A stretch of 64,000 nucleotides of DNA from Diplonema japonicum (lineage: Eukaryota; Euglenozoa; Diplonemea; Diplonemida; Diplonemidae): NCBI GenBank assembly GCA_964019335.1, contig OZ025746.1, positions 248,001 through 312,000 of the forward strand. The letters are read 5' to 3'. Below the pieces are notes generated by a model, which worked only from the letters and a program-made list of their open reading frames with translations, had not been told where the DNA came from and made no database searches. The number at the start of each line of letters is the position of its first letter. The first letter of the stretch is position 1. Of the stretch, positions 31,626-40,679 are shown piece by piece. The position numbers and the translations under genes are program-made.

Positions 31626-32788
31626 CTACTCGGCAGTCACGGACCCATCTTCACCGGGTATGTACTCATACCTGGTGCGTTTCTTGCCAACACAGAAAAG
31701 GAACCCATCAACCACCAACCCAGGGAGAGCCGCCCAAAAGGCGAAGTGGGGAATAAGCCCTGTCAAACTCCGTTCACCAATGATCTAGTTTTTTTTTTTT
31801 TTTTTTTTATTTCCCCCCCCCTTAAATAAAGGAACCAGGGTAGAACGGTTTGAAAGAAGAAGAGAAATATTGACCAGACAGAAACAAAAGATCTTTCAAG
31901 GGTTACAGTTGAAAGAAGGGGATTAGGGCGCACCCCCCATTCTTACACGAGATCAGAACGCTGCTGAAAGACAGACTACGAGGCATTTACCAAGAGACCG
32001 AAGCAGGCGACGCTGCATGACCACGCCAGCTGGCCAAGTTTGCACCCGAGTACCTCGGACTTGGACATAAATTTGACAAGAGTCAGGTCTTTACTCGAGT
32101 TTGCACTTCTAGAAGAGACCCTTCAAAACCCCCCCCAACATACCGCATTCAGAATAAGGCCCCCAAAGAAGTATGCGGCCGTGGTGCCGGTAATGATGAT
32201 GATCAAAACCATTCCATTGGATACGTTGTCACCACCACTGGAACCGGTAGGCATGCAGATGGTGGTTGCAACACTCTGCTTGTCGTCCCAGGGTTCAACC
32301 TGGCAACCATAGGCATTGCCTTTGAGCACATGGGAGGTGGACAACCCTCTGACAACCTCCCAGTCTGTCATAAGTTTGTCGCATATAGTTCGGGAACAGG
32401 TTTTAAGAGTTGTGAAAGGGATGGGGGCCGACCCGTCTTGGCACGGGCCTTGTGTTTTGTTACGTGATAGCAGGGAGCAGATTTCAGGAGGTGGTGGGAC
32501 AGGTTTGCAGATTACGTTTTTCACCACAGTTCCGTTCCAGTGGAATACGGAACAGCCGTAGTTAGAGCCCACTAGAACATGCTCTGAGTCGTCGCACCTA
32601 GCAGTGTCCAGCGAGCCCATCACGTTGCTGCATAAGTATTGCGAGCATGTCCCCAGCTCCTCGTAGGTTACCCCCATGTAACCGTTTTCACACACTGCTT
32701 CTTGCATCACCATCACCTCACAGTTCCCGCTCTCGCCTGTCGCGATCGGCACCATTAGAACCGCGGTGAACAACGCAACGCGGAACAT
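31626..32788 (-). CDS. receptor D: two-module mannose-6-phosphate-receptor-like membrane protein
   Basis: Exons are 32144-32788 and 31626-31784 (267 aa). The intron 31785-32143 is 359 nt (GTATGT to CTAG, phase 0). MFRVALFTAVLMVPIATG is a signal peptide. Two copies of the six-cysteine module follow, one ending GSNYGCSVFHWNGTVV...ICKP and one ending GNAYGCQVEPWDDKQS...ICMP. After them come a glycine-serine linker and one membrane span (MVLIIIITGTTAAYFFGGLI). The exon 2 tail is IIGERSLTGLIPHFAFWAAL, then PGLVVDG and a longer acidic end RYEYIPGEDGSVTAE. IPHFAFWAAL.GLV.DG is very close to the animal cation-dependent mannose-6-phosphate receptor tail. Unlike A-C it lacks terminal YSSV. Confidence 0.82.
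31850..32110 (+). other. decayed coding-like fragment in receptor D intron
   Basis: Within the 359-nt intron, the plus strand translates to LLKDRLRGIYQETEAGDAA, a stop, then PRQLAKFAPEYLGLGHKFDK. The amino-acid composition is normal but the frame is broken. It is probably a relic of a mobile element or a captured gene fragment. The source is not recognised. Confidence 0.35.
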
Positions 32789-33129
32789 AGTATTTTTTTT
32801 TTTTTTTTTTTCTTTTTTTTTTTTCCCCTTCTCCCCTCCCCCGTTCTCCGGGGAGATCTCGTTCTCCTTTTTTTTTTTTTAAAAAACACAAGGAGTGGGG
32901 AAGATTTATATAAAAAAAAAAGAGAGAAAAAAATATGAAAAAAGGGAGGGGAGGGGAAGCATTATGAAACAGATATTAGAGTAAAAAAAAGGGGGGGGGG
33001 TTTTCTTCTTTTTTCTTTTTTCTTTTTCATTTTTGTTTTGGAATTTTTCCAAGCAGGGAGAGGAAGGGGAGGGAAGGGGAGGGGCAAACAAAACAATTGG
33101 GGGGGGGGGCTCTTGTTCCATGGTCTCCC

Positions 33130-33288
33130 TTACTGGGTCCGAAGGGTGACTGCATCACCATATGTTTCGATCCAAGGCCGAAAGCCCTCAAAGTAGTGGC
33201 AACAACATAAATGCAGCTGTATTGTGTCAGGAAAACTAGCTATACAAATAGAACAAAAGAGGACCCGGCCATTGCTTGTATATGCCAT
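33130..33288 (-). CDS. possible 52-aa zinc-finger-like microprotein
   Basis: This minus-strand ORF starts at 33288 just after a purine/A-rich stretch (AAAAAAGAAAA) like those before the other genes here. The protein runs MAYTSNGRVLFCSICIASFP DTIQLHL, then CCCHYF and a short C-terminal part ending LRTQ. CSIC, ten residues, H, four residues, H resembles a slightly short C2H2 finger, with three extra Cys between the His residues. The frame is an island of normal sequence in a homopolymer-rich spacer 1.7 kb long. There is no second line of evidence, so it may be a chance ORF or the last exon of something larger. Confidence 0.4.
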   Translation of the reverse strand: MAYTSNGRVLFCSICIASFPDTIQLHLCCCHYFEGFRPWIETYGDAVTLRTQ

Positions 33289-34504
33289 TTTTCTTTTTTA
33301 AAGACAAGTCAATGACTCGTTCTTGCAAAAAAAAAGAGGGGAAAAAAAAACAAGGGGGGGGTGTGTAATGGATAAAAGGATGTGCCCTGTGGCCACTTGT
33401 TGCTAAGGTGTAAGGTCAAAGCTTAAGGCAACAACCAATAGGTGTCTTTCCTTACGGGCAGCCCATGGGAAAGAAGGGGTGTTGTGTGCTAAAAAAAAAG
33501 AAAATAGCTGTAAACCATGAAAGAGTCAGAGACTGGGATCATCTTTATCTGATTCTTAAGTCTGTGATCGAAAAAAAAATTTTTTTGATCTATTTTTTTT
33601 TAAACCTTCTTCACGTGCTGTTGTTGCGCCGTTGTTCAAATTTAATAAGAGGGGGGTGGGGGGTGGGGGGAGCAAAACGAGAAACAAATATGTATAGTTT
33701 TCTCTGTTTTTTTTCTCTTTTTTTCGTTCTGTGTTTTTTTTTTTAAAGGTAGTAGAAAAGAACCAAATAATAAAATGGAAAAAAGAAAGAAAAAAATAAA
33801 GGGGTCAGAATGCGGAGAAATATTTGGGGGGGGGAATAAAATCAGTTTTTGTTCTCAAAAAAAAAAAAGAAACAAGAATACAACAAGTTTAACGTCAGAA
33901 AAGGATAACTTCAGTGATAAATGTAAAAAAAAATAATTATTTGCTTGCTACCATGTGCTGGACTTGGCTCAAGGTGACGAGTCACCAGTCAACGCATTAG
34001 CTAGAGGCACGGTCCCTAGGGAGGTGGCTCCGCTGATGGCAGGGGTACGGAACAAAAAAAAATTGGAAAACGGAAAAATAATTGAAACGAAGATAAAATT
34101 ATGGATTTTTTTTTTTTAAATATTTCATTTTGCGTTTTCATATCAAGTCCAAATACGGTATGTCTTTGTTGTTCATAGTGAACAAAAAAGATTTTGAAAA
34201 AAAACCTACAAAAGATGTTCCCCCCCCCCCCTTTTTTTCTTTCACTCGGCACAAGTTTGTTTATTGTAATAAAATCCTTTTATGCTCCCCTATTTTGTAT
34301 TTCACAGATATATAAATGAATAAAAAAACAGACAAGGAAAAAAAAAAAAAAAAAAAAAAAAGGTGCGATATTTTTCTTTTCTTTTTTTGAATATTTGCTT
34401 GGCACAAGTTGCATCATTTTTTTTTAGAAGAGATTTTTTTTTTTTTTTTTTTTTTTGTGGAAACAAAAAAAAAAATTTTTTTTTGTCCCTTCTTTTTTTT
34501 TTTT
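33289..34504. other. spacer with two unexplained complex islands
   Basis: Most is low complexity. Two stretches, about 33380-33560 and 33950-34050, are ordinary complex sequence. On the minus strand the second reads as a 26-codon open segment (PAISGATSLGTVPLANALTG) after a T-run, like a terminal exon or 3' UTR. The first gives no long frame. I could not attach either to a gene or to a known RNA. Confidence 0.35.
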
Positions 34505-35863
34505 TCAAATCACCACCTCGGGGTTACTCACCCATAAATCCACATCTTCCTGCGAAATCCTCCTGAAAGTACCGCTAGAATCTCGTCCAAGATTCCCTTC
34601 TACACAGGACCACATCACCGATTTTTCCAGAGTGTACTCCTCATCATCATCATCCATAACTTCCATCAGTTTTATCTGGTTCTCTTGCTGAAGCCTCTGC
34701 AGAATCCCAACAATGCTCCCCTCCTTCTCAATGGCCTTGTCGTACTCTTCAACAGCACGCCATTTCTGGTTGAAACACGCATCAACAATGCAATATTCAA
34801 GAAAATCCGCGATTTTTTCGTTCAAAGTTTCTTCTTTGTGGGTTAACAATAGTCGCAAGTATACTTTAGCCGCCCTGATGGGTGCTCTGAGCAAAGCACC
34901 AACGACATCATCCACACAAGGGACGTTACAATGGAAAGAATCTTGCCCTGCATTCACATATCGCCATAAAGGGTGTTTGCCCCTGTCAGAGTTCGATCGG
35001 GCAATTGGAATGCTTTTTGAAAGATCAGAGAGGTCTACTCTTCGCTTACGCGATTCAGATTTTGTAAGACAATGTTCCTTTGCAAATCTGTCCAGCAATT
35101 CTTTCGTTGAAACACGGGCTATCTCGGCGGCTTGTTGCGAGTTTCCAAATTCCTCGGAGCTTGCAAACTCTCGCAGTCCGGACTTTAAATTCATCATGTT
35201 TACAATTTTCAACGTCACCCCATCCGTTGCCCTAAGAACCGTAGTGTCTAAATCCACCGCGTTTCCTGTAAAATATCTCATTTTATGAACACCCTGATCA
35301 TGACGGTACAGCGACGGGTCAGATGAGAAGAGCTTTGCTTGCAGTTCCTTGTAGATCTCCGGTCCGTAAATAACAAGATTTCGAAGGCCCGCTAAGGAGA
35401 GGACTTTTCTCCTGTGTATTGATTGGCTGTGGATGTTGGCGTAGTAGTTCGGGACCTGCTGGCCAGGGATTAATGTGAATCCCGTTCCTTGTTGGCCGTG
35501 GTTGTCGCGCTCGCACCACTCCGCGCTGTCGTAGCTAGCTAGCATGTGGTTGTATAGCTGGACAACGAGTGCCACGTCGTTTTTGCTTAAGGGGGGGATG
35601 CTGCCACCTTTTCCGGCTTTTTTGAGCTGTTCCCCCAGGCGGTCGTCGTATTCTGTCAGGACTCTTTCTAGCCTGAGGCATTCGTCCATTGTCAGATCAC
35701 CCTCTCCAAACACCGGAACCCCGCATGGCCACCCGCCTCCTATCGTGTAGCCTGTTGTGTCCAGCTCCGGAACAGAGGGGCTTTTCGGGTGTTGGTGAAA
35801 CCTGTTGTTTCTTACAGACCGCTTGTCTTTGACGGCGCATAGAGCTCTTTTGAAAATCGACAT
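34505..35863 (-). CDS. unknown cytosolic protein, 452 aa
   Basis: I chose the start at 35863 (MSIFKRALCAVKDKRSVRNN). The frame stays open upstream, but there it only reads homopolymer DNA (poly-F, poly-K, poly-P). No signal peptide or membrane span is present. The sequence is mixed helix and strand, with a small Gly-rich block (TTGYTIGGGWPCGVPVFGEG), a basic patch KSESRKRRVDLSD, and an acidic loop EVMDDDDEEYTLE near the C-terminus. I do not recognise a family. The ATG lies after C-rich DNA (CCCCACCCTATA), unlike the A-rich leaders of most genes here. The stop is followed by a 13-A run. Confidence 0.7.
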   Translation of the reverse strand: MSIFKRALCAVKDKRSVRNNRFHQHPKSPSVPELDTTGYTIGGGWPCGVPVFGEGDLTMDECLRLERVLTEYDDRLGEQLKKAGKGGSIPPLSKNDVALVVQLYNHMLASYDSAEWCERDNHGQQGTGFTLIPGQQVPNYYANIHSQSIHRRKVLSLAGLRNLVIYGPEIYKELQAKLFSSDPSLYRHDQGVHKMRYFTGNAVDLDTTVLRATDGVTLKIVNMMNLKSGLREFASSEEFGNSQQAAEIARVSTKELLDRFAKEHCLTKSESRKRRVDLSDLSKSIPIARSNSDRGKHPLWRYVNAGQDSFHCNVPCVDDVVGALLRAPIRAAKVYLRLLLTHKEETLNEKIADFLEYCIVDACFNQKWRAVEEYDKAIEKEGSIVGILQRLQQENQIKLMEVMDDDDEEYTLEKSVMWSCVEGNLGRDSSGTFRRISQEDVDLWVSNPEVVI

Positions 35864-36047
35864 TATAGGGTGGGGGGGGGGGGGGGGGGGTGCAAGACCC
35901 TTTTTTTTTTTAAAAAGAATTTTTTTTAAAAAAAAAATAAGAAAAGAAAGGAAGAGAAAAAAAAAAAAAAAAGGGTACAATTTTGCGCCCTCTCGCGCGT
36001 TTTTCTGCTCCACCCCACCCCACCGCACGGATTTTTTTTTTTTTTTA

Positions 36048-37265
36048 TTAAGGAGGTTGGTTGTTGTTGTTGGTCCTCATCCTCGATAGTCTTTCATGCT
36101 GTTTGCATATGATTCTGTACTGCTCCTCTTGTTCTGTTAAAAGGTGGCGCTGCTTGCGGAGCGAGATCTCAGCGTCAATGAGAGGCTGTTCCGCGATGGT
36201 GGTGGCCTCCCTGTCGAGGAGTGCCTTCCGGTAATCTTCTTGAAGCGACGTCAGATCCCTCATAAAATGCTGCGCCGCGGAAAAAGATGCTTCTGTCTGG
36301 AGGTAAAGGGAACCGGAAAATGACTGTGCGTCAACGAGGTGATGCTGGGTAGCGATGAGGGTCTTGAGCTTTGCAGTGTCATCATCTTCACATTCTGTGA
36401 GGAGGTGGTGTGTTTGCGACATTATGCTGTTTTTCTGAACGGATTCTTTCTCAGCGTAGACGAGGGCCTCACGGCATTTTAGAATTTCGGATTCTCTTTG
36501 TGTGACTTTGCTGCGAGCTTCGTCGGCTTCGACCGATAATTGTGATAATTCTGCTCGGCTTTCCCTCACTTCTGTTTCACCTGTCGCGAGCCGTCCTCGC
36601 AAGGCTTCGGCATGAAGAAGCAGTTCTTCCAGTTCTCGCTTATCTCTTACAAGTTTTGTTTCCGCGGATATGTTTTTTTTTTCCGCGGCTCGCATTTTGT
36701 TTTCGATGCCCTCGACTATGGTAAGCGTTTGCTTTCTTCTGTACTCACTGGTGTCGAGTTCGGCTTGTCTTACAATAACCATTTCTTCGGCTTCCTTTGC
36801 TGATTCGACAGCGGTGAACTGGAGCGTGCGAGCTTCTTGTAGATTTCCTGAGGAAATTCTGTGTTTTTCGTGCGCGGTTTTGAGGTCTTCTTGGAGATCC
36901 AGAACCGTTTTTGTACAACTTTGTTGATCCTCCACCAAGCCTTCGTATTCTGATAGTTGCCTTTGGATCTGCACCTCCACAGAGTTTTGAACCTCTTCCT
37001 GTTCCCTTGTGCGCCATTCGTCTCCTATCCGGTAATATAGGCTGTCGATTACAGTGGGGTACTCTTCGGCAAAGCGCTCCCAGTCTTGTGTGCTTATCAC
37101 CCCCATGTTCTCCTCCAGACCCAGCATTCTCGATAAATCCATTTCGCTCACCTGAATGTTCAGGAGTTGCATCCAATAAGCCACTTTATCGAAGGTTACC
37201 ACACCCCCTCTGCTCAACTCATCATACACACGATTCACTTTGGTTTGGTGTGCTGGGGGTGGCAT
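36048..37265 (-). CDS. coiled-coil protein with EF-hand-like N-terminus
   Basis: 405 aa, starting directly after 18 A. Residues 1-75 look like a paired EF-hand-type fold without obvious calcium ligands (RVYDELSRGGVVTFDKVAYW, MLGLEENMGVISTQDWERFA). From about 85 to 395 it is one long coiled coil rich in E, Q, A and R, ending in NNNNQPP. The layout (small globular head plus long coiled coil) is common among basal-body and flagellar proteins, and other flagellar genes are in this array. I cannot name a family. Confidence 0.7.
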   Translation of the reverse strand: MPPPAHQTKVNRVYDELSRGGVVTFDKVAYWMQLLNIQVSEMDLSRMLGLEENMGVISTQDWERFAEEYPTVIDSLYYRIGDEWRTREQEEVQNSVEVQIQRQLSEYEGLVEDQQSCTKTVLDLQEDLKTAHEKHRISSGNLQEARTLQFTAVESAKEAEEMVIVRQAELDTSEYRRKQTLTIVEGIENKMRAAEKKNISAETKLVRDKRELEELLLHAEALRGRLATGETEVRESRAELSQLSVEADEARSKVTQRESEILKCREALVYAEKESVQKNSIMSQTHHLLTECEDDDTAKLKTLIATQHHLVDAQSFSGSLYLQTEASFSAAQHFMRDLTSLQEDYRKALLDREATTIAEQPLIDAEISLRKQRHLLTEQEEQYRIICKQHERLSRMRTNNNNQPP

Positions 37266-37586
37266 TTTTTTTTTTTTTTTTTGCTTACTTTTTTTTGTGT
37301 GTGTTTTCGGGGAAAGGAGGGAAGAAAAAAGAAAAAAAAAAAGAGCTGGGAGAGTAGGTAAGGGATATTATTAAACAACATTTTTTTTTTGTTTTTTTTT
37401 TATAATTTTCTTTTTTTTAGAAAAAAAAGTATGGCCTCTTTGTTTGTTTTTTTTTTTTTTTTTCGATGTTACATGACAAAAAAAAAAAAAAAAAAACCCT
37501 CTTCTCCCCCATCCCACCCATTTTGTCACGCTGAGGAAAAATAAGAAAGCTTCAAAAAAACTTTACCCCACCTCCCCCCTTCCATC
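37266..37586. other. short intergenic spacer, low complexity
   Basis: A and T runs only. It forms the A-leader of the coiled-coil gene and the 3' flank of that gene's upstream neighbour. Nothing else is seen. Confidence 0.4.
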
Positions 37587-38504
37587 TTACCACCAACTCT
37601 CTCTGCCGACCGAACGGCCCCTCTGGGGCCCGGTTGAATTACTGCGGTGTCTCCCGTTGTTGCGGGAGCCGCCTCTGCCTCTGCTAGTGGATCTGTGCCA
37701 AGTGGAATGGCCTTTACCCTTCCTTTGGATGGGTCCTCGTGACGTAGATCGTGGACGGGGCCCGTTCATGGCCGAGAAGATCTGACCCTGGATGACATTG
37801 TGCTTGGCCTTCCTTGCACACTGCTGCTGGTGGTTGTTGCTGTAGGTCCTGTCGGGAATGTACCGATGGCAGTACTTGCAGATCTGCGACACCATCCTCC
37901 GCAGCTGGTCCAGCTCTACAGCCCTGTCCCCTGCGTCCCTCTCCAGGTCGAAATACCTGTCCTGAAGGTCGAGGTAGCGGGACTCGCTGTTGTCCAGCCT
38001 GTCCTGCAGCTTCGCCATCCCCACCACTCTCTCTTCCATCGCTTGGTAGTCACCTTTCATCTTGCTCAGCTCATCCAGCAACGCCTGCTGCCCGTACTGC
38101 CCTTGCGGTGCGAACTGTTGGACCATAGGGGCCATAGGCTGTTGCAGTTGTTGTTGTTGTTGTTGAGGTTGTTGTTGTGGTTGAGGTTGTTGAAGGAAAA
38201 CAGCGTTTTGTTGCTGTTGTTGTTGCTGTGGTTGTGCTTGCTGTTGAATAGGTTGCTGCGGTGGCTGTTGTTGTTGTTGCTGCTTCTGCAGCACTGGTTG
38301 TTGAATGCGTTGAGCTTCCTGTTGTGGTGGTGGTGGTGGTGGCTGTTGTTGCTGTGGCACCAAGACGATGGGCTGCTGTTGTCGCAGCAGCTCCTGTTGC
38401 ATCTGGTGTTGGGCCAGCACAATGGGTTGCTGCTGCAAGGGCGTCACAAGAGGGTGCCGTGCTTGCTGGTCTTGCTCTTGCTCCTTACTTTGCTCCTGTT
38501 CCAT
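37587..38504 (-). CDS. Q-rich coiled-coil protein with a small zinc finger and RG/RS tail
   Basis: 305 aa from MEQEQSKEQEQ. An in-frame ATG 57 bp upstream (38561) is less likely, because a pyrimidine tract and AG lie between it and this start. About residues 1-150 are polyglutamine with Pro (CAG/CAA repeats). A coiled coil follows at about 165-220 (LLDELSKMKGDYQAMEERVV). Next is a CKYCHRYIPDRTYSNNHQQQ segment, with Cys, Cys, His and a following Cys fitting a C2H2/C2HC finger of the type found in centrosomal and tubulin-linked proteins. The tail is full of RS, RG and SR (STSRGRGGSRNNGRHRSNS). RNA binding or granule formation is plausible for the tail. The family is unknown. Confidence 0.68.
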   Translation of the reverse strand: MEQEQSKEQEQDQQARHPLVTPLQQQPIVLAQHQMQQELLRQQQPIVLVPQQQQPPPPPPQQEAQRIQQPVLQKQQQQQQPPQQPIQQQAQPQQQQQQQNAVFLQQPQPQQQPQQQQQQLQQPMAPMVQQFAPQGQYGQQALLDELSKMKGDYQAMEERVVGMAKLQDRLDNSESRYLDLQDRYFDLERDAGDRAVELDQLRRMVSQICKYCHRYIPDRTYSNNHQQQCARKAKHNVIQGQIFSAMNGPRPRSTSRGPIQRKGKGHSTWHRSTSRGRGGSRNNGRHRSNSTGPQRGRSVGRESWW

Positions 38505-39128
38505 TTCTGCCCACTTTTGCCCCCGCCCCCTCCCCACCCCCCTTGGAGTAACGAAAAACAAAAAAAAAAGAAGAAAATATATATATTCTAGAAGAAGAAG
38601 AAAAGAGGGGGATGGGAAGTGTATGGTTAGCCATGTTAAATAGCGCTTAACACCCTCTGAAGTGTATAGGACGCCTTATAAAGTCATCATTTTTTTTCTT
38701 TTTTTTTGTTGTGGCGAATAGTAGTTATGGGATTACATCATTCGGAAGAAGTGCTTCGCTTCCCCCCCCCTTTTTTCTTCTTTGTCCCCCCCCCCCCCCC
38801 CCAATACTGTAAACTCGGACACTTTCTGTCAGGCATTTTCTTTTTTCTTTCATTTTTTTTATTTTACAGACAAAAAAAAGTAAAAACAACCGGCCCCAGA
38901 AGGGGGAAAAAAAAAAAAAAAACCATCACTCCCCCCCCCACCCCACCCTGTGTTATCGATTGATCTTTTTTTTTTTTGCCAAACAGAAAAAAAAAGAAAA
39001 AGAAGAAAAAAAAACCACTGTGATCTGCGGAAGGGGGAAAAAAGTGAAGGGGAGGAAAAAAAAGGGGGGGGGGGAAATCACACATAAATGATATAACATT
39101 TCTTTTTTTCCCCTCCCCCTCTCTCTCT
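38505..39128. other. intergenic spacer, low complexity
   Basis: It contains C and T runs and one unique stretch near 38620-38760. I looked for snoRNA boxes there: a C-box-like ATGATGA is present on the minus strand at about 38684-38690, but no box D follows. Nothing was called. Confidence 0.35.
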
Positions 39129-40679
39129 TCACAAACTGAGCGACCGTACAGCTGGGCTTCGGCCCCTCTTCCCCGTAAAATCGTGGTCCGTGTTGGGCGG
39201 CCCGGTGGAATGCTTGAAACTCAGCAACGGCGTAATTTCTGAAGCCGACAACAAGGTACCTGTACGGGGCAGGAAACCGTCCTTGTCATGGAAATCTAGA
39301 ATAGATGCCGCTCGTAAGAAGCTAAGAACATGATACAGGGCAATACCGAGTAGAGTCGTTGTGCAGCACACCCACCAAGAGGCCGTCGATGCAACTGACA
39401 TAAGGGTTAAGATAAGCAAGGAAGGAACAAGTAAAAGTACACAGCACCCTGTGGTGGACAACGGAACCTTATAAGGCCGGGGGAGGTCAGCATGCGCCAC
39501 ACGTAGCTTTATAAACGCAGCAAATTCCAACACCTCCGCAAGGCAGTACAGAAGGTTCAACATTTCAATAACAGAGTGGAAGTCGAACGTTATCAGGAAC
39601 AAGATGCCCACGAATGAGCACAATATCGCTGTGGAAGGCGAGCCTTGCTTCGAACGCTTTGACAGGAACTTCGGAAGCATTCCTCTTTCAGACATCCCGA
39701 GAAGCTGGTAGCTATCCGCTGAGAGCTCTGCAAGGAACATCCCGATGTTGGAAATGCCCGCAGCAAGAAGTATCCATGTTCCCAACCAGTACCCTCCCAA
39801 CTCTTCCCCAACTTCACTGAAGTACCCATCTGTCCAAGAGGTGTAGGGTGCCTTTGTTGCCGCCATCCCTACTATCGTTGGGACTGAATACGCCAGAACA
39901 ACCAACACCACAGCATACCCCAGTGCTTTGGGGAACGCTGTTCCCGGGTCGCCGACCTCCCCTGCAAACACCGCAGCAGAGTCCCAATAGTTGAAATTCC
40001 AAAACATGACGTTTAAGAACAGCCTCCAGTCAACACCACCAGCAGGAGGGCCCTCGAACAGCCTGCCGACATCCATCTTCGGGATCCCAAGCACCGTGAG
40101 CACCACAAACGGGAACATGGAGAACACACACAACACTGTGGCAGTCCGGCCGACAACCTCGATGCCCTTGTAGTTCAGCCACACCAAGCCGACCACCATC
40201 GCAAGGAGAGCGGGTTGCTTCACAGGTGACCCCGCAAGCCAAGGGTACACCGTTGCCAGGTACTCGTACATGAGCAAGGGGTAAAGAGAATTGTCGGTCA
40301 CCCCTGATATCCACGAAAGGTACCCTTCCATGAAACCCCAGAAGGGCCCGAAGGCTACTTCAACCCAAGCAACGAATCCAGCTGGTTCGGGGAAGGTGGT
40401 GGAGAGCTCTGCTGTCACAAGAGCTTCGGGGACGGCCCACACAAGAGGGATCACTATGAACCCCACGATGCATAAAAAACTACCACCTGCACCCACAGCA
40501 GCCTCGATCCCGAAAGGCCCCCCCGACACCCCGTAGAACACCAGGACCACTAGTGGGAGCACACCCAGTACACCCTTTCTTTTCCTCCCATCATCACTGC
40601 TTCCTTCGCTGGTGACATCTATCATATCTATCGGTTCATGTGTGCTCTGCTTTAATGGACAGGACGGGGGCCTGATCAT
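39129..40679 (-). CDS. polyamine/amino-acid permease (APC superfamily), copy 1
   Basis: 516 aa with about 12 membrane spans. After a hydrophilic head (MIDVTSEGSSDDGRKRKGVL), span 1 holds the family motif FYGVSGGPFGIEAAVGAGG, the unwound substrate-binding helix. Further marks are VWAVPEALVTAELSTTFPEP, GFVAWVEVAFGPFWGFMEGY, FNYWDSAAVFAGEV and GMFLAELSADSYQLLGMSER. Together these match the PUT/LAT-like polyamine and amino-acid uptake carriers of plants and trypanosomatids (plasma membrane, proton-coupled). The cytosolic C-tail has about 60 residues. It is tandem to a nearly identical upstream copy (40795-42189). Substrate cannot be read from sequence alone. Confidence 0.88.
   Translation of the reverse strand: MIRPPSCPLKQSTHEPIDMIDVTSEGSSDDGRKRKGVLGVLPLVVLVFYGVSGGPFGIEAAVGAGGSFLCIVGFIVIPLVWAVPEALVTAELSTTFPEPAGFVAWVEVAFGPFWGFMEGYLSWISGVTDNSLYPLLMYEYLATVYPWLAGSPVKQPALLAMVVGLVWLNYKGIEVVGRTATVLCVFSMFPFVVLTVLGIPKMDVGRLFEGPPAGGVDWRLFLNVMFWNFNYWDSAAVFAGEVGDPGTAFPKALGYAVVLVVLAYSVPTIVGMAATKAPYTSWTDGYFSEVGEELGGYWLGTWILLAAGISNIGMFLAELSADSYQLLGMSERGMLPKFLSKRSKQGSPSTAILCSFVGILFLITFDFHSVIEMLNLLYCLAEVLEFAAFIKLRVAHADLPRPYKVPLSTTGCCVLLLVPSLLILTLMSVASTASWWVCCTTTLLGIALYHVLSFLRAASILDFHDKDGFLPRTGTLLSASEITPLLSFKHSTGPPNTDHDFTGKRGRSPAVRSLSL

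Noticed and set aside
35864-36028. Longer N-terminus for the 34505-35863 gene
   Set aside because: Encodes poly-F, poly-K and poly-P from homopolymer runs.
37800-38591. Plus-strand frame rich in Leu opposite the Q-rich gene
   Set aside because: It is the mirror of CAG/CAA repeats.
38620-38700. Possible box C/D snoRNA on the minus strand
   Set aside because: A box C-like ATGATGA is present but no CTGA follows at a suitable distance, and no rRNA-like guide is seen.
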